From assembly GCF_022712295.1 (NCBI RefSeq), contig NZ_JALAGT010000084.1, positions 1 through 13,417 of the forward strand: a stretch of 13,417 nt of DNA, given 5' to 3'. The translations under genes and the position numbers were made by a program. The notes below the pieces were generated by a model. It ran no database searches and was not told the origin of the DNA. It was given only the letters and a program-made list of their open reading frames with translations. Origin of the DNA: Galactobacter sp. (GTDB taxonomy: Bacteria; Actinomycetota; Actinomycetes; Actinomycetales; Micrococcaceae). Every line of letters begins with the position of its first letter. The first letter of the stretch is position 1. Positions 1 through 7,585 of this stretch are shown in pieces.

Positions 1-51
1 CATCTCGACCCACCCTCGGCGGGCCTCACCACCGCGGGAACCGCAACTGAC

Positions 52-1902
52 GTGCCCCGCCCCGAATACCCCCGCCCGCAATTCGTGCGCCAGGACTGGC
101 TGAACCTCAACGGCGACTGGGGCTTTGAACTGGACCGCGGGGACTCCGGATGGGAACGCGGACTCGTGAACAACGAACTTGAGACCTCGATCGTGGTCCC
201 CTTCGCCCCGGAGTCGCAGTTGTCCGGTATCGAGGACACCGACTTCATGGAGGCAGTCTGGTATCGCCGTGAGGTCACCATCCCCGCAGACTGGTCGCGC
301 CACGGCGACGACCACCACGTCCTGCTGCACTTCGGCGCGGTGGACCACGACACCACCGTGTGGGCCAACGGAACCGAGGTGGCACGCCACCGCGGAGGTT
401 TCACCCCCTTCACCGCGGACCTGCACGGGGTGGCGAAGGCCGGCGACAGCATCGTCATCGTGGTCCGCGCCCGCGACCACCGCTGGGGACCGCAGGCCAG
501 GGGCAAGCAGGCCACCTGGTACCAGAACTCTCACTGCAACTACACCCGCACCACGGGCATCTGGCAGACCGTGTGGGTGGAACCCGTCGCGGCCACACAC
601 ATGCGCCGCCCCCGGATCACGCCGAACCTCGCCTCGAACTCCTTCGAGGTCACGGTCCCGGTCAACGCCAACCGACCCGGCTCGAAGCTGCGGGTGACGG
701 TCACCGACGAGTCCGGGCCCGTAGCCACGGACTCGGTCCGCGCCGACCTGGACCTGGCACCGAGCCTCACAGTCCGCCTCCCCGAGAACCGGGTTCGCAC
801 GTGGTCACCGCAGGATCCGTTCCTCTATGGCATGGACGTCGAACTACTGGATGCCGACGATTCAGCTCTGGACAGCATCCATTCCTACGCGGGTCTGCGC
901 TCGGTGGCCTTGGAGGGGCGTGCCATCCGGCTCAACGGTGAGCCCGTATTCCAGCGGCTGGTGCTGGACCAAGGCTATTGGCCGGAATCGCTCATGACGG
1001 CCCCGACAGACGCCGCATTGGTCCACGACATCGAGTTGGGGATGCGTGCGGGATTCAATGGAGCCCGCCTGCACCAGAAGGTCTTCGAGGAGCGCTATCT
1101 CTTCCACGCAGACCGCCTGGGTTACCTCGTCTGGGGCGAGTTCGGCGATTGGGGTGTCAACGGTGAGGGCAATCCGGGCAACTACCAACACCCCACGCGG
1201 TCCTTCGTGTCCGAGTGGTTGGAAGCCGTGCAGCGGGACTACTCGCATCCGTCCATCATCGGGTGGTGCCCACTGAACGAGACCTTCCAGGACCTGCACG
1301 ATCGCATCACCTCGTTGGACGACGTCACCACAGCGATGTTCCTTGCGACCAAACTGGCAGACCCGACCCGACCGGTCATCGACGCGTCCGGCTACTCGCA
1401 CCGCGTGAGGGAGACCGACGTCTACGATTCCCACCTCTACGAGCAGGACCCCGAGCAGTTCCGGCGCCTGGTGGGTGGGCTGGCCCACGAGGACCCCTGG
1501 ATCAACCGATCCGAACGCGCGCCGTGGTCCTACCCGTACCAGGGTCAGCCCTACTTCGTCTCGGAGTACGGCGGCATTTGGTGGAATCCTGAGACCGCTG
1601 CTCAGGCGCGCGCCGCGGCGGCCGAGACCAACGGTGAGAACACCATCGACGGCTCGTGGGGTTACGGCGACCGCGTGGTGGACGAGGACGAATTCCACGC
1701 CCGCTTTGCCGGACTCACCGACGCCCTGCTGCAGGACCCGGAGATGTTCGGCTACTGCTACACGCAGCTGACGGACGTGTTCCAGGAGGAGAACGGGATC
1801 TACCGCTTCGATCGCTCGGAGAAGTTGGACGTGGACCGCATCCGCGAGGTGCAGGTCAAGCCTGCTGCCTTCGAATCACGTCCTTCGACCGGGAGGCCTT
1901 GA
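52..1902 (+). CDS. Glycoside hydrolase family 2 protein (beta-galactosidase/beta-glucuronidase-like)
   Basis: A retaining exo-glycosidase that would remove a terminal beta-linked sugar (galactose, glucuronic acid or mannose cannot be told apart by eye); no signal peptide is visible, so it is probably cytoplasmic. The 616-residue protein opens with the family 2 sugar-binding signature (YPRPQF, then LNLNGDWGFELD). A jelly-roll domain covers about 1-190, an Ig-like domain about 195-285 and a TIM barrel about 290-600. Both catalytic glutamates are present: the acid/base E410 in PLNETF and the nucleophile E505 in VSEYGG. Length matches the short (about 600 aa) bacterial members. The GTG at 52 is the first start codon in the window, but the frame is open to base 1, so the true start may lie upstream. 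No sugar transporter or regulator is in view to suggest a substrate. Family assignment is firm; substrate is unknown. Confidence 0.9.
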   Translation: MPRPEYPRPQFVRQDWLNLNGDWGFELDRGDSGWERGLVNNELETSIVVPFAPESQLSGIEDTDFMEAVWYRREVTIPADWSRHGDDHHVLLHFGAVDHDTTVWANGTEVARHRGGFTPFTADLHGVAKAGDSIVIVVRARDHRWGPQARGKQATWYQNSHCNYTRTTGIWQTVWVEPVAATHMRRPRITPNLASNSFEVTVPVNANRPGSKLRVTVTDESGPVATDSVRADLDLAPSLTVRLPENRVRTWSPQDPFLYGMDVELLDADDSALDSIHSYAGLRSVALEGRAIRLNGEPVFQRLVLDQGYWPESLMTAPTDAALVHDIELGMRAGFNGARLHQKVFEERYLFHADRLGYLVWGEFGDWGVNGEGNPGNYQHPTRSFVSEWLEAVQRDYSHPSIIGWCPLNETFQDLHDRITSLDDVTTAMFLATKLADPTRPVIDASGYSHRVRETDVYDSHLYEQDPEQFRRLVGGLAHEDPWINRSERAPWSYPYQGQPYFVSEYGGIWWNPETAAQARAAAAETNGENTIDGSWGYGDRVVDEDEFHARFAGLTDALLQDPEMFGYCYTQLTDVFQEENGIYRFDRSEKLDVDRIREVQVKPAAFESRPSTGRP

Positions 1903-2028
1903 GTCCGTCTCCCCCTGGCGGCGAGGCCCCTTCCGCCTGAGTTTCCCGACCACGCAACACACGGCTGACATGATCGGTGCAATGATCAGCATCCGTCCGA
2001 ATCGGTTGGGTGAACAAATCGCAGAGAC

Positions 2029-2461
2029 TCATGCCGCGCTCCCCTCGTTGTTTCTCTTGTGCCCGACGCCGCGTTCCGGCTCCCGTCGGGTCTTCGCCTG
2101 GCCGTCGACGCCGAGGTCCAGGCCGAAGGCCTGGTCCAGCCGCGGCCCCTGCAGGGCCTCGGCCACCGAACCTGGAACAGGACGTGGCGCAGGAGCAGGA
2201 CCGCTTCGTCGGCCAGGTCGTGTAGGGCATGCAGATCGTGAGTGGAGACCAGGAGGGTGGCCCCGCCGGCCGCCAATTCCCTCAGCAGACCTACGGTCGT
2301 GGCCTCACTGCGCTTGTCCACACCGGCGAACCGTTCGTCAAGCAGCATGATGCGCGCGCCCTGGGCGATCCCCTGGCCACGAAGGCGCGCTGCTTCTGGC
2401 CTCCGGAGAGCTGCCCGATACGCCGATCGGCGTATTCCGTGAGTTCCACCCGCTCCAGGGA
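2029..2461 (-). pseudogene. Decayed ABC transporter ATP-binding protein (metal-type), 5'-truncated, two frameshifts
   Basis: Read on the minus strand from 2461, the first frame gives LERVELTEYADRRIGQLSGGQKQRAFVARG, an intact ABC signature (LSGGQ). One base is then missing near 2368-2371, and reading continues in a second frame as IMLLDERFAGVD (Walker B and D-loop, with the usual DEP changed to DER) and LLVSTHDLHAL (H-loop). A second missing base near 2168-2175 moves the C-terminus into a third frame, SVAEALQGPRLDQAFGLDL, which ends at the stop 2029-2031. Everything before the signature motif, including Walker A, is missing: upstream sequence is the ribosome-binding region and start of the plus-strand permease. 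The wording resembles ATPases of manganese/zinc ABC importers rather than FetA. The gene cannot make a working ATPase. Two independent frameshifts plus truncation argue against sequencing error. Confidence 0.82.
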
Positions 2462-2521
2462 CCAGAATGGAGGCGGACGGAACGCATCCGGACTCGTCCC
2501 GCTCGCCCCGAAGGAGATCTC

Positions 2522-3283
2522 GTGCCAGACGTCGCCGGCTGGTTACTGCTCGGCGCCACTCTGTCCTCGATGGTGCTGGTGGCTGCCGCCTTGCTGCGAG
2601 CTCAGCACGTCGGGCTGGACCTGCGCGTCTGGACCGCGGTGGGGAGGGCCGTCCTGCAGCTGTGCATGGTCGCGCTCCTGCTGCGAGCCGTACTGCAGTG
2701 GTGGTGGGCGCTGGTCCTGTTCGTGGCCTTGATGCTGACCACGGCGTCCCTCACCGGGGCGGGGCGGGCCAAGCGGCTTCCGCGCGGCCGGGTGGCCGCA
2801 CTTCTCGGCATCCTGGCGGGTCCCGCAGTTTCGGTGTCCATCATCCTGGCCACCGGCATCGTGGACCGGACCTCGGAGCAGGTGATCGCCATCTGCGGCA
2901 TCCTCATCGGCAATGCCATGACGGCCTCGACCCTCAGCCTTCGCCAATTCGGGAACCTACTGGACACCAGGCGCCCCGAGGTGGAGGCGTGGCTGGCGCT
3001 CGGGGCCACGCCGCCCCAATCCGTGGCGGAGCTGCGCGTCAAAGCGATTCACGAGGCCTTGGTGCCCAACCTGGACCAGACCCGTTCCACGGGACTCGTC
3101 ACGCTGCCCGGCGCCTTCGTGGGAGCCCTCTTCGGCGGGGCCTCCCCCGTAGGGGCCGCGATCTTCCAGGTCATCGTGCTGGTGGGCATCCTGCTGACCC
3201 AAGTGGTCACGTCATCGGTGGCGACCTGGTGGGCGGCACGTTCGCCGCTGCTGCCCGTGCCGGAGGAAACGACCAAGGGCTGA
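2522..3283 (+). CDS. fetB: FetB/UPF0014-family ABC transporter permease
   Basis: An integral membrane protein of the FetB (YbbM) family; the E. coli member works with the ATPase FetA and is linked to iron export and peroxide resistance. The 253-residue sequence has about seven hydrophobic segments. Family landmarks are LIGNAMTASTLSL (about 128-140), the EAA-like loop EAWLALGATPPQSV (155-168) that would contact an ATPase, and GLVTLPGAFVGALFGGASP (191-209). The GTG start is preceded by GAAGGAGA (about 2510-2517) at good spacing. No FetA-like ATPase is in the window: the decayed ATPase on the opposite strand belongs to a different subfamily. Either the partner is elsewhere or the permease is orphaned. 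The substrate (iron or another) is inferred from the family only. Confidence 0.85.
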   Translation: MPDVAGWLLLGATLSSMVLVAAALLRAQHVGLDLRVWTAVGRAVLQLCMVALLLRAVLQWWWALVLFVALMLTTASLTGAGRAKRLPRGRVAALLGILAGPAVSVSIILATGIVDRTSEQVIAICGILIGNAMTASTLSLRQFGNLLDTRRPEVEAWLALGATPPQSVAELRVKAIHEALVPNLDQTRSTGLVTLPGAFVGALFGGASPVGAAIFQVIVLVGILLTQVVTSSVATWWAARSPLLPVPEETTKG

Positions 3284-3345
3284 ACGTTGCATCGAGGCTC
3301 GTCACAGTTGGGGACCGCCGCCGCGTACATGCCAGACTCGGTCCC

Positions 3346-3439
3346 GGACACGGGGTGCGCTCGGCCGACATCGGATCGGCAACGCGCTGAGATCAAACCC
3401 GTGGAACCTGATCTAGTTCGTACTAGCGAAGGGATGTCC
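3346..3439 (+). promoter_or_regulatory. TPP riboswitch (THI element)
   Basis: The conserved thi-box sequences appear in order: CGGGGTGC (3351-3358), CTGAGAT (3387-3393), ACCCGTGGAACCTGATCTAG (3397-3416) and GCGAAGGGA (3426-3434). P1 pairs GGACA (3346-3350) with TGTCC (3435-3439). P2 pairs CGGG with CCCG, P3 pairs GCGC with GCGC with an inner GCCGA/TCGGC arm, and P5 pairs CTAG with CTAG. The aptamer ends two bases before the GTG start at 3442, leaving no room for a terminator/antiterminator platform. The only Shine-Dalgarno candidate for that start, AAGGGA (3429-3434), is part of the aptamer. TPP binding should therefore block translation initiation directly. The genes downstream are all thiamine genes, which agrees. 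Confidence 0.95.
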
Positions 3440-3441
3440 CA

Positions 3442-5199
3442 GTGACTCCTCATGCCCCCATGCCCACTCTCGCGCCCGTTGGCGTGCCCGAAACAAGGCC
3501 ACGGGCGGGATCCGGCTCGGCTGCCGCTTCGTTGTCCGACGGTGTGGCTGCCAGTGCCGCGGACCGCGACGGCACCGCCGCGCGTGGTTCACTGCCCCGC
3601 GTTCTCTCCATCGCAGGCACCGACCCCACCGGTGGCGCCGGAATCCAGGCCGATCTGAAATCCATCACTGCCGCTGGCGGTTATGGGATGTCGGTGGTGA
3701 CCGCACTCGTTGCCCAGAACACCCACGGGGTGCGCTCGATCCACACGCCGGACCCCGAGTTCCTCACCGAACAGCTGAACTCGGTTTCGGACGATGTGAC
3801 CATCGATGCCGTCAAGACCGGGATGCTCGCCACCACGGAGATCATTGCTGCGGTGTCCGCTTGGGTGGAGGAGCAGCATCCTCGAGTCCTCGTGGTGGAC
3901 CCGGTCATGGTCGCCAGTTCCGGTGATCGCCTCCTCGATACGGAAGCAGAGGAGGCCATGCGCACCTTCTGCGCTCGCGCCACCGTGATCACCCCCAATC
4001 TCCACGAGCTCGCAGTACTGACCCAGGAAGCCGTGGCCACGGATGCTGCGAGCGCAGTGGCGCAGGCCCAACGTTGGGCCGAGCGCACCGGCGTGAGCGT
4101 CATCGTGAAGACCGGCCATCTGGAGTCGGCGGCCACGAACAACCTCTGGGTGTCCCCGGACGGGACTATCATCGATGTGCCAAGCACGCGAGTGAACACC
4201 ACCAATACCCATGGCACTGGCTGTTCGCTCTCCTCCGCCCTGGCCACGCTCCTCGGCTCGGGCAATACTCCGGAGTCGGCGCTGACCTGGGCGACCCGCT
4301 GGCTGCGTGAGGCCATAGGCCACGGATCCGCGCTGCGGGTCGGGTCCGGAAACGGTCCAGTGGACCATGGGCATCGCCTTCGGCGGTTGGGCGCGGCGGG
4401 CACCGTGAGCGCCCGGACGGCGGCGGATGTTGTGCCACCGATGCTCGACGATCCGGCAGAGCTAGCCGCAGGCGTGACCCCTGCGGCGTTCAGCATCGCG
4501 CCCGCCGGGCCATGGACGGCCGCACTGTGGCGTGCGGGGAGCAACATCACGCGGCAGGTCCATGACGGTGACTTCGTGGCGCAGCTGGTCTCCGGCACGC
4601 TGCCGCAGGAGTCCTTCTCCTTCTATTTGGCGCAGGACGCCCTGTACCTTGCCACGTATTCGCGGGCGTTGGCGCTCGTGGCCGCCACCGCGCAGGATCC
4701 TGCGGAGGGCGCGTTCTGGGCCTCCGGTTCCGCTGAGGCCCATCTGACCGAGGCCGAGCTGCATCGGTCGTGGCTCGGCGGCACCGGCGCTCCTGGTGCC
4801 GAGCCGAACGCCGTGGGCGCGCCGTCCGCGTCCGAGGTCACCAGCGCCTACGTGGACTTCCTCCTGGCCAGGGCGGCCACCGACGGCCATGTGGTTGGCG
4901 CCGCCGCGGTGCTTCCCTGCTATTGGCTCTACGCGGAGGTCGGTGCGGCGATCCCAACGGTTTCTGAGGATCACCCGTACGCCGCCTGGCTGGGCACCTA
5001 TGCGGACCCCGCGTTCATGGAGTCCACCCGCACCGCGGTGGAGCACGTGGAGCGCCTCCTGGACTCCGCGAGCCCGTCGGAACGCGCGGCGGCCGCCCGC
5101 GCCTATTTGACAGCATGCTGGCACGAGGCTGAGTTCTTCGACCAAGCACTGCGGGTGGATTCCACACTCGACACCGCTGAACCGGAGGCCGCCCGATGA
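3442..5199 (+). CDS. thiD: ThiD-TenA fusion: HMP/HMP-phosphate kinase plus aminopyrimidine aminohydrolase
   Basis: A 585-residue bifunctional thiamine salvage enzyme. The ThiD half (about 53-315) phosphorylates hydroxymethylpyrimidine twice. It shows RVLSIAGTDPTGGAGIQADLK near 53-73 (substrate and ATP pocket), VDPVMVASSGDRLL, and the HGTGCSLSSA anion hole with Cys261. A linker of about 40 residues leads to a TenA half (about 358-575), which in B. subtilis converts aminopyrimidine breakdown products of thiamine to HMP. Its key residues are present: D399 (LAQDALYL), catalytic Cys493 (VLPCYWLYAEVG) and E562 (WHEAEFFDQAL). Residues 1-52 are an Ala/Pro/Ser-rich extension with no recognisable domain. 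The GTG start is chosen because AAGGGA lies 7 bases upstream; ATG 3460 (codon 7) has no ribosome-binding site. Similar fusions are known in corynebacteria and, as Thi20, in yeast. The stop overlaps the next ATG (ATGA). Confidence 0.95.
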   Translation: MTPHAPMPTLAPVGVPETRPRAGSGSAAASLSDGVAASAADRDGTAARGSLPRVLSIAGTDPTGGAGIQADLKSITAAGGYGMSVVTALVAQNTHGVRSIHTPDPEFLTEQLNSVSDDVTIDAVKTGMLATTEIIAAVSAWVEEQHPRVLVVDPVMVASSGDRLLDTEAEEAMRTFCARATVITPNLHELAVLTQEAVATDAASAVAQAQRWAERTGVSVIVKTGHLESAATNNLWVSPDGTIIDVPSTRVNTTNTHGTGCSLSSALATLLGSGNTPESALTWATRWLREAIGHGSALRVGSGNGPVDHGHRLRRLGAAGTVSARTAADVVPPMLDDPAELAAGVTPAAFSIAPAGPWTAALWRAGSNITRQVHDGDFVAQLVSGTLPQESFSFYLAQDALYLATYSRALALVAATAQDPAEGAFWASGSAEAHLTEAELHRSWLGGTGAPGAEPNAVGAPSASEVTSAYVDFLLARAATDGHVVGAAAVLPCYWLYAEVGAAIPTVSEDHPYAAWLGTYADPAFMESTRTAVEHVERLLDSASPSERAAAARAYLTACWHEAEFFDQALRVDSTLDTAEPEAAR

Positions 5200-6773
5200 G
5201 CACCCCAAACACCATGCCCCGTTCCGGCCGCGCGGCCCTCCGCGCCGGTGTGGTGGGCAACTGGATCGACAACATCCACGTCTTCCTTCCGCTGACCGCC
5301 CTTTCTCCCGCGTTGGCGGTGGTGGCCGGCCCCGGTGTCGCGGCGAGCGCAGGTGCGGTCATCGTCATCGCCATGATGCTTGGACGTCCGCTGGGTGGGG
5401 TGATCTTCGGCCGGATCGCGGACAGGCTCGGCCGAACCGCAACCACCAGGATCGCCATCGCGGGCACCGCACTGTGTGCCCTGCTCATCGCGGCCATGCC
5501 CACGCATGAACTGCTGGGCGGAGGCACCATCGCCTGCATCCTTGTACTGCGTTTCCTCGGCGGCATCTTCGTGGCCGGGGAGTACTCGGCCGCGATCCCC
5601 CTGGCCATGGAATGGTCCAAGCCGCGCAAGCGCGGACTCATGAGCGGACTCATCCTCTCCATGGCCGCATGGGCTCAGGCCGCCATCGCCTTCTGCACCG
5701 CCGCGATGATCCTCTGGCTGGGACCCGACACCTACGCACTGTGGGGTTGGCGGGCCATGTTCGTCTTCGGCGCCCTGCTCTCCCTCGGCATGCTGGTCTA
5801 CTACAGCCGCAACGTCACGGACGCGCCGAACTTCCATCGGGCCCACGCCGAGGCTGACCAAGAAGCCCGCGCCGAGGTCGCCCCGGACTCCGTCTCGACC
5901 ACGAACGCACGTGCCCGGAGCACGGCAGGGACCACGACTCACCCGCGCAAGGTCAGCCTCCGGGACCTGCTCGCCGGACGCTGGGCCAAGCCGTTCTGGA
6001 CGGCCTTCATCCTCATGACCGGCCTCTGGCTGCTGACCAACTCCACGGTCATCATCCTCACATCGAGACTCGCCTCCGACGCGGGCCTTCCCCCAACGGG
6101 CGTCGGCATCGCCATGGGGTGCGCCTCGGTGGCTCAGGCCGTGTTCATGGCCGTGGCCGGGCACCTCTCCTCCTTCACGGGGCGCCGCAAGCTCTTTGTC
6201 CTCTGGGGAGCGTCGGCCTCCGTGTTGGGCCCGGTACTCTGGTGGACCGCCATCAACTCGACCTCGCTGTGGACGGCGGCACTGCTGGCCGCGGTGCTGC
6301 AGGTGGCCACGGTCGCGGCCTACGGGCCGGTGGCCTCGTACCTCTCGGAACTCTTCCCTGCCCGGCTGCGCTCAACCGGCTACGGCTCCGCCTACAGCCT
6401 CTCCCTCATCCTGCCGGCCCTCTATCCCTTCTACCTTCCATGGCTGGAAAGTTGGATGGGACCCAGGGCCGCCGTGATGGGCTTCGTGGCCTTGGGAGGG
6501 ATCCTCGTGATCGTCGGCGCGCTGTGCGGGCCTCGACTCTCCCCTGCGGACCAGGACGCGGACATCGACACCGTGGCCCACCGGGTCGTGGAATCGCGCA
6601 CCTCAACCGGTGCGCCCAGCACGGCCGAGACCGACGAGGCAGCACTGCCCGACGCGGGGTCCCAGGCTTCCCTGCAACCCGTCGCCTCGGCCGGGACCGG
6701 CGCCGAAGGCGCCGGGAATGCGGACGGCGGGCACGCGTCGTCGGGCATTGGAAGCGTTGAGGAGACACGATGA
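5196..6773 (+). CDS. MFS transporter (metabolite:H+ symporter type), probable thiamine-precursor uptake
   Basis: A 525-residue major facilitator with about 12 hydrophobic segments. Motif A, GRIADRLGR (72-80), lies between segments 2 and 3. GWRAMFVFGALL (184-195) and ELFPARLRSTGYGSAYSLS (385-403) are typical of the metabolite:H+ symporter group. A hydrophilic loop (about 207-260) separates the two six-helix halves, and the last 75 residues (450-525) form a long Ala/Gly/Ser-rich cytoplasmic tail with no domain I recognise. It overlaps thiD-tenA by ATGA and has CGGAGG upstream within the preceding gene. The family does not fix the substrate. Its place inside a TPP-controlled operon of salvage enzymes makes HMP, a degraded pyrimidine, hydroxyethylthiazole or thiamine likely; this is inference from context. 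Confidence 0.88.
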   Translation: MSTPNTMPRSGRAALRAGVVGNWIDNIHVFLPLTALSPALAVVAGPGVAASAGAVIVIAMMLGRPLGGVIFGRIADRLGRTATTRIAIAGTALCALLIAAMPTHELLGGGTIACILVLRFLGGIFVAGEYSAAIPLAMEWSKPRKRGLMSGLILSMAAWAQAAIAFCTAAMILWLGPDTYALWGWRAMFVFGALLSLGMLVYYSRNVTDAPNFHRAHAEADQEARAEVAPDSVSTTNARARSTAGTTTHPRKVSLRDLLAGRWAKPFWTAFILMTGLWLLTNSTVIILTSRLASDAGLPPTGVGIAMGCASVAQAVFMAVAGHLSSFTGRRKLFVLWGASASVLGPVLWWTAINSTSLWTAALLAAVLQVATVAAYGPVASYLSELFPARLRSTGYGSAYSLSLILPALYPFYLPWLESWMGPRAAVMGFVALGGILVIVGALCGPRLSPADQDADIDTVAHRVVESRTSTGAPSTAETDEAALPDAGSQASLQPVASAGTGAEGAGNADGGHASSGIGSVEETR

Positions 6774-7585
6774 ATTCTGGCGATCCTGACCTGAACCGAG
6801 CCGCGCCGATCATCGCGGCAGTTCGGCAGCGCGCGCCGATGGTGCACTGCGTGAGTGCGACGGTGTCGATGAGCATCGTGGCGGACGGGTTGTTGGCCGC
6901 CGGTGTACGCCCCATGATGACGGAGACCGCCCAGGAAGCGCCCGTGGTCACCAGCGTCGCGGACGCGTTGAGCGTGAACTTCGGGACGCTCAGCACCGAC
7001 GCGATGGACGGGATCCCGCAGACGGTCAAGGCCGCACGCAAGGCCGGACATCCGTGGGTGCTGGACCCGACCGCCATCGGAGTGGCGCCGATCCGGACCG
7101 CCATGGCGCGAGACCTGGTGGCGTCCGCACCCTCCGTGGTGCGCGGGAATGCCTCGGAGATCCTGGCCCTTCTGGGTGCGGGCGGTGGGCGCGGCGCGGA
7201 CACATCCGACTCCCCCGATACGGCCCGGAGGGCGGCGGAGGAGATCGCCGCGCGAACTCACGGCACGGTGGCCGTGTCCGGCGCCGTGGACCTGCTGGTT
7301 GACGGATCCTCCCCCGGGCATGTGGTGCGCATTCAGCGCGGCGACCCCATGCTCACCCGGGTCACCGGAACCGGCTGCCTGCTCGGGGCTCTGACGGCCG
7401 CATGTGCCGTGGTGTCCCACCCGTTCGACGCCGCCGTGGCGGCAACGATCTGGCTGAACGTGGCGGGCGAACGCGCCGCAGCCCGAGCCACAGGGCCCGG
7501 GAGTTTCCGGGTGGAACTACTGGACGCACTGGACCACGTGGGCTCGGAGGCCCAGACTTTGGCGGAACGGGGGCAGGACTCATGA
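6770..7585 (+). CDS. thiM: Hydroxyethylthiazole kinase
   Basis: ThiM phosphorylates 4-methyl-5-(2-hydroxyethyl)thiazole for recycling into thiamine. The 271-residue length fits the family. The C-terminal GTGCLLGALTA block with Cys203 (the anion-hole cysteine) is intact, as are VLDPTAIGV (LDPVxxG), VVRGNASEILAL (xRGNxxEI) and VAVSGAVDLLVDG (VxxTGxxDxVxDG). The N-terminal thiazole-binding signature is unusual: where most members read HCITN...N..AN.LLA, this one has HCVSATVSMSIVADGLLAAG and so lacks the customary asparagines. It may still be active or may prefer a variant thiazole. It begins in an ATGA overlap with the transporter gene, with GAGGAG upstream, and ends in another with thiE. Confidence 0.9.
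   Translation: MNSGDPDLNRAAPIIAAVRQRAPMVHCVSATVSMSIVADGLLAAGVRPMMTETAQEAPVVTSVADALSVNFGTLSTDAMDGIPQTVKAARKAGHPWVLDPTAIGVAPIRTAMARDLVASAPSVVRGNASEILALLGAGGGRGADTSDSPDTARRAAEEIAARTHGTVAVSGAVDLLVDGSSPGHVVRIQRGDPMLTRVTGTGCLLGALTAACAVVSHPFDAAVAATIWLNVAGERAAARATGPGSFRVELLDALDHVGSEAQTLAERGQDS

Noticed and set aside
862..1698. A 278-codon open frame on the minus strand opposite the glycoside hydrolase.
   Set aside because: It is antisense to a clear family 2 hydrolase and has no domain pattern; a shadow of codon bias. The same applies to long minus frames under the thi operon and the ABC-F gene.
1917..1938. A GGCGG/CCGCC hairpin just after the glycoside hydrolase as a terminator.
   Set aside because: Only 5 bp with an 11-base loop and no supporting features; too weak to annotate.
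3284..3345. A promoter for the thi operon.
   Set aside because: Only poor matches (for example GTCACA and GTACAT at 18 bp) were found; not convincing enough to list, although a promoter must lie here or further upstream.
7402..7581. An upstream start for thiE inside thiM.
   Set aside because: It would add 60 residues with no homology; ATG 7582 in an ATGA overlap with thiM gives the normal ThiE length.
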